The notes beneath the pieces are model-generated. The model ran no database searches. It worked only from the letters and a program-made list of their open reading frames with translations, and had not been told where the DNA came from. Positions 44,620-58,260 of a stretch of DNA of 64,000 bases are shown here, piece after piece. Each line of letters begins with the position of its first letter. Positions within the stretch are counted from its first letter, which is position 1. The stretch covers positions 31,344-95,343 of the forward strand of contig NW_006921547.1 in assembly GCF_000340215.1 (NCBI RefSeq). The letters are read 5' to 3'. The position numbers were made by a program, and so were the translations under genes. The stretch is from Pseudocercospora fijiensis CIRAD86 (Eukaryota > Ascomycota > Dothideomycetes > Mycosphaerellales > Mycosphaerellaceae).

Positions 44620-47600
44620 TCTAGGTTACCGCTTTATTTCCTCCGCTTTCCTCTCTTCTCCTAGTCTCCTAAAGGTCTATCGTTCGTCTTAATTTATCTA
44701 TATTTCGCTTCGAAGTAGTCTAGCGCTAAGGTATTAGCGATATAATTAAAGGGTTCCTACGTAGGCTTATAGTAGCTGCTCTATTTTACTAGCGCTTTAC
44801 GTCTGCTACTCTATCTCTTTTTCTAGGTATATAGGATTTCTTCGACCTACTATTCTTTATACGTTTTAAATAAAATAGAGTCCGGCTATTCGTCGTCGAT
44901 TTCCTACCCTAGTAGAGGGTCTTTACTCGCTAGTCTTAGAAGGTCGGTATAGAATACCGGGTAAATGTTACTAGGTATCCTAGAGAGTCGTACTAATATA
45001 GATTATAATACTTCTTCGACCGTATACTTAGTATATCTCGAGTCGAGGCTTTTCCTTAGCCTATTAGTTTAGTAATTCCTTAGGTCGAGCTAGACCTTAT
45101 CTCTAATACGATATACTAGTACTAGTATCCTAGTCTTATTCGCGCTATCCTCTTGTTTCTATACTACTTCCGCTATTTATACTTAGTATAGGTCTAAGAT
45201 CTTCTTAATCTTATCTATAAATTCCTCCGCTCGTTTCGCCGCGGTTAACTACCTATCGATAGCTAGGTCCTTTTCTAGTATAATAGGAGAGGTAGATTCG
45301 TAACCGTAAGTCGCGAAGAAAGAGCTTATTTCTAATCCCGCTTAGTATCTCCCGTTAAACGCTAGTTCTACTATAGGAAGCTATTAGTTCTAGTCGGACT
45401 ATATTTAGTTAATATAGTTACGTAGGTAAGCCTATATATCTTAATTTATACGCTCCGGACCTCCGTCGGTTTATAGGTAGTAAGCGGAGCTTAACCTCTA
45501 CTTTACGCTAAGTAGTCGATATATCTCCCTCTAGAAAGTGCTTATCTAATTCGTATCTCTATCGCTAGTAATAGCTCGAGGTAGTCTATAATACCTAACC
45601 TAGTATTTTAGGAATAAAACTACGTATTCCTCCGCTTTTATAGAGGGAGTACCGATAAGGGCAATCTATTTACTAAGGCGGTCTTTAATTACCTAAAGAT
45701 ATCGATTCCGGTCGGACTCCGGTAGGTTAGTTATAAAGTCTATCGAGATTTCCTAGAAGAAACGGTCGGGTACCGGTAGTAGTTTTAGAAGGCTATATTT
45801 ATATTCTCTCTATACTTTATTACGTCTATAATAGTTACAATTCTATAGGAATTGTCGTACCTACTTTAACTATAGCGGCTAGTAGAAGTCGCGACCTAGT
45901 ATAGAAGCGGTAGAATCCCGGCTAGGGTAACTATAGAGTAGTAAGTTATAGATCGACTAGATAATCTTCGTACGTAGTATATCCTACTATAGGTCTTCGG
46001 CCTCTATATCTTTATATTTAGCTTCCGTCGTAGCTAGGGCTCCTAGAACCTAGAGCTTACCGCGGTAGCGTAGGAACCCCTTAGGATCTATCGTATAATC
46101 CCCGATCTAAATCTTCGCTTTAATTTCCGGTTATAATATCCTATATCCCTTATTAACTTTCTATAATACCGTCTAGTATACTATATCCTTCTCGATAATA
46201 CTTTTCTATATATCGTTTATCTCTAGGTCCTAGAATAGTTTAGCGCTTTCCGGCGGGGTTTATATAGGTTCCGTCTCGTTTACGAGTAGGGATAACGGGC
46301 CTGCCTCGGTTATACGTAGGAAGCTACGGATCGTAGTACTAGAGATTTAAACGTTTTCCGGCTAGTTTAGAGAGAGGTCCGGCTATAGAAATCTCTAGAA
46401 TCTCGAAAGCTTATTATCTTAGCCTAATATATCCTATTCTTTCCTCGATAAGGTATCTAGTAGAATAGCCTCGATTCCTAGCTAGTAGACTAGGGTAAAC
46501 TAGTACTTAGCTAGTTCTTCCTACTATCGGATCTATCTCTCGGATAGCTAGCGCTTTACTATAAAGTATTCTAGGTTCTTATAGTCCGTCTAAATCGTAA
46601 AAGGGCTATATAATTTTAGCTCGGAGTCCTAAAACTTAATACTAGATACGACCGCGAGTATTTCCTTATCGTAGATATCGTAGTTAATCTCCGCTTTATT
46701 TAGTTTCTTTAAAAAGAAGCCTACTAGTTAATAGATCCCTACCTTTTCTTAGATAAGGGCGCGTCTAATCGCGAACCTACTATAATCTATTTTAAAGAAG
46801 GTAGGAAGGGACGGGTCCTACTAGGTAAGTACCGGAGTACGGTAGAATTTGTCCTTTAGCGTCTTAAACGCTTTGTCCTACTCTTCTTTCTAAGAGAACG
46901 GGGTTTCTTTACTAGTTAGCGCGGTTAATAGTACGGAGATCTTAGAATAGTTCGGTACGAATATATAGTAATAGTTCGTAAATCCTAAGAAACGACGAAC
47001 TTCCTTTTAGGTCTTAGGTACTACCTATTTCTATATAGCTTCTACCTTTTTAGGATCTACTAATACTCCCCCTCCGTCGGTATAAACGATAAATCCTAGG
47101 TACTTAATCTTTTTCTAGGCGAATTTACTCTTTTTTAGATTAAGGTAAAGGCCTCCGTCCTAAAGCTTCTTAAGAATAGTCCTTATCTTACGGAAATAGT
47201 CTTCCTTCGTTCTACTCGAGTAGATTACTACGTCGTCTATATATACTAACGCGAAATCGTCTAAATACTCCTATAGGAGAGTATTAATATACTATTAAAA
47301 CGTAGCTAAGGCTCTAGATAAACCGAACGGATATACTAGCTACTCGAACGAGCCTAGCCTAGTACGGAAGGCCGTTTTATACTCGTATCCTTTTACTATT
47401 CTTATCTTATAAAAGGCCGAGACTACGTCGACCTTAGTTAACTATCGGGCCTCCGTTAGGTTCCTTATAGTATCTAGGATTAGTAGGAGGGGATATCTAT
47501 CTTACTTCGTAAGAGCGTTAAGCGCCCTATAGTCGTAGTAGAACTAGAGTCTACTACTAGGTTTCTTAACGAATAATATAGGCGCCGCTACTTCGGAGTT

Positions 47601-48450
47601 CGTATGTCTTATAAACCCCTTCTTTAAGAGTTCGTTAAGCGACTTTTATAAGACTAAGAGCTCCTATTTCGATATACTATAGAGCGGGCCCTAGAGGAGC
47701 TATAGCTAGGATCTGTCTAGTTTTTTATAGAGTTCTATCGTATAATCGATACTAGGACGATAGGGCGCTAACTTATCGGCTTCCTTTTAATAAAATAGCG
47801 TAGCTATATCGCGAACCTCCGGAGATACTTTCTTCTTTAGCTCCTTAATTGTTAGGTATTCCTTCGTCTTTAGGGCCTTTTTAATATCCTCGGCGATTAT
47901 AGCGGTAAGTAGGCTTCTTATAGCGTCGATCGTAGCGATATTCCTACTTATATCGAATTTGTAGTAATAGCGCCCTTCTTTAACCTAATACCGAGCCCTC
48001 CTATAATAGTACCGTCGCTTCTTAGGTATAGTCCTAACCTTATTATATACCTTCTATAGGTTCCCTAGGATAAGAGAGAAAGCTAATCCCGATATAAGGT
48101 AAGCGTATACCGTCTATTAGAATCCGTTAATTTCTATCTAAAAGGCGACGACTCTAATAATTTTCGTATCCTATATCGTAGACGACGCTCCTTTTACTTC
48201 TCGGGACTCTCGGCTAATATAGCTAAGCCCGAGGCCTTTAGCTAGGCCTGTCTTAATCGTAGTATAGTACTAGTATCCTTCGTCGATAAGAGTAGAAGTT
48301 CCGACGTTATTTTCGAGGACTATATCGGTATATATAAGGTTCCCGTTTATATCCTTCTTAACTTCTTCCTATTTCTTTATCTATACTCTATCTACTCTCG
48401 ACTCCTAACTATAAGCGAGAGTTACTCTTTTCCTAAGTCGGAACTACTTA
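44620..48450 (-). pseudogene. Gypsy-2 pol remnant
   Basis: Same order as Gypsy-1, minus strand. RT catalytic box (YIDD type) at about 47222-47255; RNase H 'NYDIYDKE' at about 46660-46690; integrase 'ISIDFITNLPE' at about 45722-45755; chromodomain at about 44715-44865. Some sites differ from Gypsy-1 by one further C/T step, showing separate mutation of the two copies. Confidence 0.88.
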
Positions 48451-49655
48451 AGTCCGACTATTCCTCCGCGTTTTCTAGAATAGGTTATACGGAGGTAACG
48501 CTAATCTTAGTAGGCTAAACCGGGGTATATATAGATAGTCGCGAATATAGTACCTACTCGCTTTATAGCGGAAGTAGAGCCTTTTCTCCTTACGTTTCTC
48601 TCTCTCTATAGAGTCGACCTATTTAGCTCTAGGCTTCTATACTATTCCTTATTAACTTCCGCGGTTCTTTCTACGAAAAGCGTTCGTTTAAGCGGGGTTT
48701 ATAACTATATCTCTATCGGAGTCGACTTTCGGGTTCGCTATAGGAGCCGTATAGGATAGGATAACTACTATAGGGCTCGCGGCCTCCTTCTTCCTTTCTT
48801 ACTAGCGTTTCGTAGCCTATTTAAACTAGTCCGTCGTCTCGAGGTTCGTTATAATTCGCTCGACTTCCTCTATATAGAGGTAGTAATCCTTAATCTTTAG
48901 TATAGCGGCGGTATAGGTCTTAGCCGCGTTCGAGAAGGTATTCTTTAAGTACCCGATTTTCGTATCGTCGGTCTAACGGTCTCTACCTACGCTTAGTAGG
49001 AGGCCGTCGAATTCTAGCTAATAGTCGTACTAAGGTTATCCCTAAGTATATCTTAGGGCTTAGAGTTCCTCTAGCGCCTTTATAGCTTCGTTACTATCCG
49101 CGAAGACGTCCTCGAGTTACTAGAAGAAAGCCTCGGAGTCCTTTCCTTTTATAAGGCTACCTCTTTTCTAGAAGTAGCGTATCCTACCGCGTTCCTTCGC
49201 TAGTAGGGTATCGTAAATAGTATCCTAGTAGTAATCTTCGGAGAGCTTCGGTTTTAACCTAGAACGAACTCGGTACGAACTTCTTAGTTATAGTAAGTAG
49301 TCCTAGAACGTCTTAGCCTTTCCGTCTTACGATAGAAGCTTCTATTCGCGTAACGCCGTTACGTTTTAGCCGGTAGCTAAGAGGGTTTCTAGGAGTCCTT
49401 TTAGGATCTCGTTTATAGACTAGTCTCGTATTATACTAGCTTCGGTAGACCCGGCCTAGCGAGATACTTCCGCGTATTAGAGCGTAGAGCGCGTAGCTTA
49501 TAGCTAGGGTTCTATTATCTATTGCCTAGTATAGAGACTCTCGAAGATATAATAGATCTTATCCCTAGTTATCTCTAGCGTAGTAGGGCTAGCGTTCCCC
49601 TAGCTATCTTACTTAGGTTCCTAATAAACCTTAGCGTTTCCTATAATAAAGATCG
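48450..49655 (-). pseudogene. Gypsy-2 gag remnant
   Basis: Homologue of 6440-7620, with the CCHC knuckle at about 48538-48580 carrying the same Cys-to-Tyr and His-to-Tyr changes as Gypsy-1. Confidence 0.8.
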
Positions 49656-49662
49656 AACCTAA

Positions 49663-49849
49663 TATTACGGGTAAGTAACGCGTACGTAGATACTAGATAT
49701 AAGACTTAATAGGTTCGATAAAGAGCTAAGTCTATCTACGTAAATCCGAATAGTTTTATACGGTACGCTAAGCGCTAAGTAGTAGGTTAGAGTCGCGTAG
49801 GCCGAATGCCTAAGGCTAGCGCTTTCTACCTAGGGCGTAGCCCTTTATA
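49663..49849 (-). repeat. Gypsy-2 LTR, right (5' LTR)
   Basis: 187 bp, partner of 38148-38334. It is followed by cttac at 49850-49854 (target duplication). Confidence 0.93.
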
Positions 49850-49854
49850 CTTAC

Positions 49855-50497
49855 CTTCTAATAGAAACTAAGTAATACCGTAGACAACCTTATATTACGG
49901 GGTATATTACTATCGCCTATATTATTACTTCGAGCGTTACTTCTAGTAACTAATAAGCCTACGGCGTTTATATTAGTGCTAATAATAATAGTATAGTAGT
50001 CTTATCTAAGGGTAGCGTCCTTAGTTCAAGTTACCTATCCTAATTTATTAAACCTATTTTACTAAACTATACTTACTTAATCCGCTATCTAATTAATTAG
50101 ACGCTACCTATACAATTAATATAGAAACCGATAGTGTAATATAGACGGCGTAGTTCTATAATAACTAACTTTACTAAACGATATAAGTTTACTAATAAGG
50201 CTCTCGTTATCGGTCTATACTTTAACTATATAGGAAGAAAACAGGTCCTAGTAATAGGGACTGTATATAAAGGTATATAAGCAGTCTAGATTTTGTAACG
50301 ATGTCCTTCGGGGTACTCGGGGTATAAAATAAGACTCTCTTATATATAGTATAGATTTAAACCAATTTTTTATTGTTTTAATAAAGTACTATATAAGAAG
50401 TTAAAAGAACTAATTTTCTTTTGTTTGTATATAAAGAAGCTTTAGCTACCTTGCCTAAAATAGAAGGAGCACCTCTTTTGTATAAGCTAAGGAGGTA
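49855..50497 (+). other. Copia-2a 3' region after the Gypsy-2 insertion
   Basis: Continuation of 37921-38142. No domain recognised. It ends in aagctaaggaggta at 50484-50497, a plausible polypurine tract next to the right LTR. Confidence 0.45.
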
Positions 50498-50666
50498 TAT
50501 AACGCGTTAGCTTAGTTATATAACAGCTACGTAACTTCTTAGTAGGAGAAGGATTTTCATACTATATTTTAGACTATATAATAGAAGAATAGAGGCAATT
50601 AACGAGCAATATAGAACCGCTAGCAAGGCAGTATTACGTAAGTAATCCACTGCGCTATACGTGATT
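50498..50666 (+). repeat. Copia-2a right LTR
   Basis: 169 bp, partner of 33902-34070, followed by the taaac duplication (50667-50671). Confidence 0.88.
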
Positions 50667-51666
50667 TAAACGTAAAAGACTTATTGCTAAGAGATATATA
50701 TATAAATTTGGAGATTTCTTCGCCTAGTTTTGCGGTTTATCTTTATCTATAGTAGGAAGTCCGTCTATCTTTAAGTTCTAAGGATCGTATATCGTCTACT
50801 ATAGATAATAAATAGATAATATTATCTTAGACTTAGGAATTTTATCTATAGATATCCTACTCTAGATAAATTATAGGTACTCTTTGTCTTCTAATACGAT
50901 AACTATATATTTAGATAACAGTTAGCGAAATAGATATATCCAGGTATAGACAGCTTTTCTATACTACTGTTACCTTAGATAATGTATCGATAGCTAAGAT
51001 TTCTCGTATCTATAGATATTATAACGCTTCCTATAGCTGGGTTTTCTTTAGGTAGTATTATCTAGCTGCTATTTCTAGATAATTATAACTTTTATATACT
51101 TTTATATATATGTACTAAGATCTTTAGAATCTATATTAGTCCGGTTTAGCTCGGTCGCTTTGTTCGGTTCGAAGGTAAATCTATTAACTAACTAATTTCC
51201 GAAGCTCGTATATAGCCTTTTATATCGTTTAATTGTTATCCGCAATCGTCGAGGGTCTAGATAGCTATAGATGTTTATAGGTATTTATTATCGGATTCTA
51301 TATTATATAATTATCTAAGTCGTTTCCGAGCTATTACGAGTAAGCCGGGCCTATAACCTACTCGAGAGTATAATATATAGTCGAGCGGAAGTCGTCGGAA
51401 GTATCGGAAGTTATAGTAGTATCGAGTAGATAATAGTTAAATTGCTTATTTAGCTAAGTAGCGATAGTCGTCGCCTTCTTTTATTAGCTACTAAGGTTCT
51501 AGAATATTCTAGAGACGCGTTATAGCTTACGCGCACTACTAGCTGTTCCTAGTTTTCTTTCGTACTTAGATCTCTAAAACTAGTCGTTCTAGAGGCGACT
51601 AACCCTATAGGAGTTTTCTTTCTAGATACGAGTTTTCTACCTATTTCTAGGCCTTTCTATAATTAC
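50667..51666 (-). repeat. Copia-1b leader and LTR (repeat R, copy 4)
   Basis: 50668-50930 matches the Copia-1a leader at 22490-22750, and about 50930-51660 matches repeat R. Together with the gag at 33080-33896 this reconstitutes the 5' end of Copia-1b, now separated by 16.8 kb of Copia-2a. The LTR is interrupted at 51667 by Copia-2b. Confidence 0.75.
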
Positions 51667-53612
51667 TATAACGCGATAGCTAAGTTATATAACTGTTATA
51701 TAACTTCTTAGTATAGAAAAAATTTTTATACTATATTTTAATCTAAAGAGTAGAGGGGATTTAGGCAATTAACGAAGGTAATTAAACCGCTAGCAAGGCA
51801 GTATTACGTAAGTAATCCACTGCCCTATACGACACAGTTATAAGCCCGGAAATCTATAGTATTAGAGACTTCTATATTAGGAAAGAATTTTCTATTCTAC
51901 GAGACCTTTAATAATCGATAGTCTTAACGGCACTAACAACTATTTAATTAAGCTTCTATAATCGTCTTTAAAACTAGTATATCTTTAATAATAGCTCTTT
52001 TATTAGCTAGTCGCCTCGGTAGTACTAAATATATTATCCTTTGCGAACTAAACGGCTAGGACCGCTAGTTTAAGCAAACTAAGACTTATCTAACTAGATA
52101 CGAGACGTATATCTATACTAATCCTTATTCGAATAAACTAGAAGAGCTAGTACAACCTGTAAGCCCTATACGAGATACGGCTCGTATCCTAGTTATCCCT
52201 ATATATTAATAAGGGGTTAAGATAGCTATAGATATCTACGGGGTCTACCTAGCGGAATTCAACCGATTTAGGTTCGTACGTAATAAATCTATCGAATATC
52301 TAGCTACTACCGTAGACGTACGCTACTACCTAAAGACTATAGATAGCGATAATATAATAGTACTAATACTACGTACGGTTCCCGTACGTCTAAGGGACAA
52401 CCTTACTCTAAATACGTAATAGTAACGAACTATAGTTAGTAAGGAACTAGCTCGTCTAATAGGGTTATAGTAAGCTAAGGATCTAGAATAGTAGTATAAG
52501 GAGTAGCTTAACTTATATAAGAAGATAAAACGTATATAATATATAAGATAGACAATAGAGTAGTCTATTTCTAAATAGTAGTTACGAATATAGATAAAGC
52601 CTATAGTAAGGGGCTCTATATAATATACTAGGCCTCGCCTAATACTAATTACTTCTTCTATCTAATTAGTATAGTATAAGACTATGCCCGCAATATGCTA
52701 GGTACTTCTACTAAGAAGGGGTCTTCTTTTAGTATTATCTACGATATAGAAACAAGTAAAGCTAATGCCGGTCTATAAGCTACTAGTAATAGTAATAATA
52801 AAAAGCCTAGTAAGAACAAGGGCCGTAGTAATAGTAGCAACCGTATACTAAAGATATACGCTAAGGTTACTAGTATTAGTAAGAAAAAGGCATATAAGAA
52901 CCGCGGACAATATACCGTAGTAAACTACCGCCTACGCGAATAGATAGAAGAGAAGGACAAGGATAATAAGTAGAAGGGAAAGCTAAAATCCCTTAAGGGC
53001 TACTAACGTAAGAATAAAGGCTTCTACCTAAGATAGGCTAAATTCTTTAAGGACCTACTAGCTATTAGGATCGCTTAGTAATACTATAGACTAGACAATT
53101 ATAATAGCAACGATAAGCTTTCCCTTACTTGCTTCTTCTACTCTAATATACTATTATTATTTGCTAGAGTACCCGGGCCTACTACCTAGCTTAGTATAGT
53201 AGCTTCTTTAATAGAGTAGAACCTATCTAATAGTTTAATATATAATAGGGGCTTAAACTGCAATATTATTAACTATCTAGGCCGCTTTAATTTTATACTA
53301 CTTCTACTACTAGCTTCTTTAACCGTAGTAACCGGTACTAGTTATAGAAAGGTCGTAGCTATCGCAATAGTATTCTTTACTATTATAGCTAATAGTAGTA
53401 AGCTACTATAGATTAAACTAAGGGAGTGCCTATATATCCCTAACTTCTATACTAATATTGTAGGCGGTACTCTCTTCTTCTAGCGAGGATTTAAGTATTA
53501 AGAAATCGATAATACCCTATATAGCCTATAGTACAAACTACTAGTTAAATTTATTAGACTAAACTATAGAATGCACTACTTTTATTATTAGCAAAGTATA
53601 TAAAGCACTACT
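51667..53612 (+). mobile_element. Copia-2b: 5' part of a second Copia-2 element
   Basis: A 169-bp LTR at 51667-51835, the iMet-type primer site just after it (51837-51849), then a gag frame homologous to Copia-2a. It holds a roughly 460-bp segment (about 52208-52668) that Copia-2a lacks, including 'YLKTIDSDNIIVLI' and a basic stretch. Similarity to Copia-2a ends at about 53612 ('aaagcactactac'), before RT, so pol is missing. Confidence 0.82.
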
Positions 53613-53797
53613 ACTAACTAAGTAGCTAGTTAACTTAGATAATAAGCCGCTTAGATACCTATTATAGTAGGTGCCTAGAAAGTACCGACAAGTCCTATAA
53701 GCTAGCCGCTATACTATAAAGTAATATCGGATTTAAGTTGCCTTAGTAGTAGGGGCCCCTAGCGAAGCAGGTCGCCTAGTTAGCCGCCTATTAAGCC
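53613..53797. other. Unassigned junction between Copia-2b and Gypsy-3
   Basis: No similarity to the Copia-2a continuation and no recognisable motif. Confidence 0.35.
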
Positions 53798-54373
53798 GTA
53801 TAACGTAATATCTTAGGGACTCCCGCGGAGGCCGTATATAGTAGAATAATACGTTATATATTAATATATAAACGATAGAACTATACTAAACTACGCGTAC
53901 GCGTATACGGACGATAGTAAGCGAGATATATAGAGTTATAGGATAGATCCGAGTAGTAGGAAGGAACCGGAAGATAGGAAAGAGCTAGGAGAAATATATT
54001 TACTTAAAAGCGGTTAAACGAGTTCGTATACGCGCGCCGCGTAAGTTAGCTAGAAAACAAAGTCGCTACGAGATAGCGGATACGCAGGATACGCGCGCGC
54101 GCGCTTAGCGCGTAGGTAGGGAAGAACTTAAAAGTAGAGGTTTGCTAAGAAGTAAGCAAGTAAGATATATATACCTACGCTTACGCGTCGGACGCGCTAG
54201 ACGCCTATAGGGCGGGATACTAAGGAAGGGGCTCTCTCTCTAAGGTACCCTTCTTTCCTTCTTCGTAGTTCGTCTTATATAGATAGTAGCTATATTAATT
54301 TAGTACTCTCTTTAGTTCCGTTTAAAGTTTATATTATATTCTTACTACTTAGCCTCTAACCCTTATATTACGC
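53798..54373 (+). repeat. Putative 5' LTR of Gypsy-3
   Basis: Non-coding stretch directly upstream of the Gypsy-3 gag. It starts tataacgtaatatc and ends near cccttata, with a cgcgcgcgcgcg run near 54091 and a tatata-containing region near 54157. No partner LTR is present because Gypsy-3 is truncated downstream, so the ends are inferred. Confidence 0.45.
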
Positions 54374-55490
54374 ACTACCTTTAAAAACGCCTCTATTACG
54401 ATAGATACTCCCGACGAGTAGATTTAAAATATAAGACCTAACGACGTACCCGATTTTTTAAGCTTAGTATAGAAGGAGATTCCCGCTATATGCGAGTAAT
54501 TAGATTACGCCTATACTACCGACCTAGAACTACTCGCTAACCTACTTAAGGCCTATAAAGACGCTACTCGTTTCCTCTTAGTCTCTCGTACTAGCCTTAG
54601 TACTACTCTTAATAACGCGAATGCCTCTATTATAGAAAAAGAAGACGAAGTAGGCTACCTCTAGTCGTAGCTCGCCTCTACTCGCCTAGGCGCCGCGGTA
54701 CCCGCCTCGTACCTATTTACGCCTACTTCGAATAAGAGTAAGAAACTTAGCGATCCCGAACGCTTTACCGGCAAGCGTAAAGTATATAAAGAATTTAAGA
54801 TATAAGTTAAAATCTACTTCCTCGCTAACGCTAACTACTACCTAAGTAAAGCTTTAAAGACTAGATTTATATTCTCTCTACTTAGCGGCTCTACCCTCGA
54901 TTCCTACTATAGCCTTTTAGAAAACGTAGATACTACGACGATAACTAGTATCTAGAAGGCCCTCGACGCTAGCTTTAGCGACCTAGACTATAAGCAAACT
55001 ACGCGCCTAAACTTAGACAAACTTAAGTAAGTAAATAAGACCTACTAAGAATACTACGCTGCCTATTAATATAAGATTAGATACGCTAAATATTCTACGG
55101 ATATCGCTAAATAGATCTTAGTACGCGGTTTTAGCAAAGAAATAATATTATAAGTCCGCGATAAAGATATAGAGAGCGCTATTTCGATCGGCGCCCGTCC
55201 GCGCGCGCCTCTAGTTAATAGTAAGCTTTCGGAAGAAGAGAAGTAGCGCTACTATATAGTAGAAGAATATATCTACTAAGGTACAAAAGGATATATTACT
55301 CGCCTCTGCCTATATCTCGTCGGTCGGCTAAATACGCTAACGATATAGCAAGTCGCCGCTACGAATATTACAACTCTAGATACGCCTTTACTAGCTAGCG
55401 CTACTCTAAGCGGCTAGGGAAAAGCTTAACCCTTATATATAGTCGCTTATAAGGTTTATTCGTTGCGAAATTAGTATCTACTACTACCTT
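54374..55490 (+). pseudogene. Gypsy-3 gag remnant
   Basis: Plus-strand frame with 'FLLVSRTSLSTTLNNANAS', 'KKLSDPERFTGKRKVYKEF' at about 54745-54800 and 'IFSLLSGSTLDSYYSLLEN' at about 54867-54925, the Ty3/Gypsy capsid pattern. It continues through 'DKLKQVNKTYQEYYAAY' near 55015-55065. A different family from Gypsy-1 and Gypsy-4. No zinc knuckle could be placed. Confidence 0.8.
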
Positions 55491-58260
55491 CCCTTTCTCT
55501 AGCTTAGCTATAGAGAAAGAGTTAGTTTGCTAGCCTTTAGTAGTAAAAGCTCAAATAGGAAATTAAAAGAAATTATTAAAAACTATAGCTCTTATTAATA
55601 ACGGCGTAACTAGCTACTCGTTTATAGATTACGACTATATAAGAGAGCTCGGCTTAACGTTCTAAGACCTTACGTACGCTCGGGAGTTAGAGATATTTAA
55701 TAGTACGACTACGGCCGCCGGTAAGGTAACCTAGATCTACTACTTATCTATTACTATCGGCCTATATACCGGATATATTATATTTTTTCTTACGAAACTT
55801 CTAAAGACTTATCCCGTTATTCTTAGTCTTCCTTAGCTTAAGAAGTATAATCTAGTTATCGACTAGGCTTCGAATCTCTATCCTTTATAAGTAAGTATTA
55901 TATAGAGTACTACTTTAGCGAATTAAGTTCTACCCCTAAGATATTCTAAGATCGTACTATATTCGCTATTAGCGCGGCTACCTTCTCGCGTCTTGCCTAC
56001 GATAAACGTACTTAGATCTTTACTATAATAATATAGGATATTAAGAAAGCTACCCGAAAGTTCGACGAAGAACTAACAGATCCGAGAACGAAACTACTAA
56101 AGGAGTATTAGTGCCGACTCTACTTGTTTTCGAAGAAGAACGCTAATATTCTACCGCTATACCGGCTAGATATCGACTATAAAATCGAATTAATCGACGG
56201 TAAACCGCCGCTATATAGCCCTCTCTACTCTATATCTCGAGACGAGCTACTCGTACTAAGGAAATACCTAGAAAATAACTTATAAAAAGGCTTTATCCGC
56301 CTTAGATCCTCCGAAGCTACTATACTAGTTATATTTGCCTAAAAACCCGGCGGAGGTCTTCGCTTCTACGTAGACTACTAGGGCTTTAACGCGTTAACGA
56401 AAAAGAACTACTACCTAGTTCCTTTTATAAACAAAACGCTCGAACGCCTTTCGAAAGCTCGCTAGTTTACTAAGCTCGACGTAATCGCTACCTTTAACGC
56501 GATCCGTATTACTAAGGGAAACGAATAGCTAATAGCCTTCCGAAGCCGTTATAGCCTTTTCGAATACCTAGTCTTACCGTTAGGCTTCTATAACGGGCCT
56601 AGTACGTTCTAATCCTATATTAACGATACGCTTAAAGAATTCTTATACGCCTTCGTTTTAGTATATATAGACTATATCCTAATCTATAGTAAAAGGAAAG
56701 TAGAGTACTATAAATATATCGAAAAGATACTTTAGAAACTCGAAGAAGCTAGATTATATATCGATATCGATAAATATAAATTCTATAAGTAAGAGGTAGA
56801 GTTCCTCGGCCTTATTATCTCTTTAGAAGGTATCTAAATAGATCCCGGTAAAATCGAAGCTATTCTAAACTAGGGAGTACTACGAAATATAAAAGAAGTC
56901 TAAGGCTACTTTAGTTTCTCTAACTTCTACCGGAGACTTATACGGAATTTTAACGGGATCGCCTATCCTCTTATAGTATATATACGAAAAGACGTTAAGT
57001 TCGAATAGTCTCCGGCCTATTAAGAAGCCTTCGACTAGCTACGATAAAGTTTTACGACTATACCTATCCTATAATACTTCGACTTCGATAAGGAAACGCG
57101 TCTAGAAACCGATACTTCCGATAGTACGACTAGCGCCGTTCTCCTTTAGCGAGCGATCCTAGAAGATACGTAGCTACCTATACCCTATCTCTCTAAGAAA
57201 ATATCCTCTATAGAATATAATTATAATATCTACGATAAAGAACTCCTCGTAATCGTTAAGGCCTTTAAAGAATAGCGCCTAGAGCTCGAAGGCTCCGAAT
57301 CGCCGATTTAGGTTAGCTCGGATTATAAGAATCTTATCTCCTTTCTTAAAAGCAAGATCCTTAGCTATAGGTAAGTATACTAGAGCGAGTTTCTTTCCCG
57401 ATTTAACTTTGTAATTTAGTATACGCCCGGTAAAGTAAATTTATAGGCCGATATACTTACGAGACGTAATAGAGACTCGCCTTTAGATCGAGGCCTATAG
57501 CGTAAAGAATAGTCTTTCTTTAAAGAGTATAATCTAAGCTAGGAACTATATAAGCTACTTAGAGACGACTTTACCGGCCTAGAGCCTCTTATAGTATCCT
57601 TCGTACTAATAGCCGCTCCTGCCTTTTATAGAGATAATAACAGCTCGGACGACGAAGATATAAGCTTAGGAAGCTTAGATAGTAAATAGGAAAGCGAGAA
57701 AGAAGCGTAAGCCCTCCTCGAATCTACCTAACTCGAGTAGTAGCTTACAATAGCGTATACCGAAGACGCTTTTACTAAGGGCCTAATTTATACTTTATAG
57801 AACAAAGAACGGTTATACGAAGATATTTCTCTCTTAGAATACAAGCTCTATAGAACTCTATCCCGAGCGCCCTATATAACGTTTAGGAATGCCCTCTACG
57901 TCCTAGATTTCGAAGATCTACGCAATTAGATTATACGTTTAGCTTACGACCCTCTTAGAATAGTTTATTCCGGCCGAGCTAAGATACTATCTTAGCTCCG
58001 AAAGTAGTACTACTAGCCTAATCTATACCGAAATATTAACCGATTTATTAAGAACTACGTAGTATACCGTAGAGCAAAAGTAGATACGCGTAAGCCGTAA
58101 GGACTACTAAAGCCTCTTAAAATTCCTCTACGACCTTAGTAGTATATTTTAATAGATTTTATTATAGGCCTACCGAAAGGATCCGACTTTAACGGCCTCT
58201 AATTTTAAAATATACTAGTCGTAGTCTACCGCCTTACTAAACGTAAGAAAGTATTAAATA
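55491..58260 (+). pseudogene. Gypsy-3 pol remnant, truncated in integrase
   Basis: Protease-like 'ALINNGVTSYSFIDYDYI' at about 55585-55640. RT: 'PLYSPLYSISRDEL' at about 56210-56250, 'GGGLRFYVDYQGFNALTKK' at about 56350-56408 and 'FVLVYIDYILIYS' at about 56660-56700 (second Asp of YIDD reads Tyr). RNase H: 'LETDTSDSTTSAVLLQ' at about 57100-57150. Integrase: zinc region 'YRNINRFIKNYVVYRRAK' at about 58025-58080 (HHCC with Cys to Tyr), then 'LIDFIIGLPKGSDFNGL' at about 58148-58200. The frame ends at about 58260 before the second catalytic Asp, so the integrase core, 3' end and right LTR are lost. Confidence 0.88.

Noticed and set aside
53798..54373. Candidate host promoter or CpG island, because of the cgcgcgcg run
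   Set aside because: CpG is high throughout because RIP spares it. The position before Gypsy-3 gag fits an LTR better.
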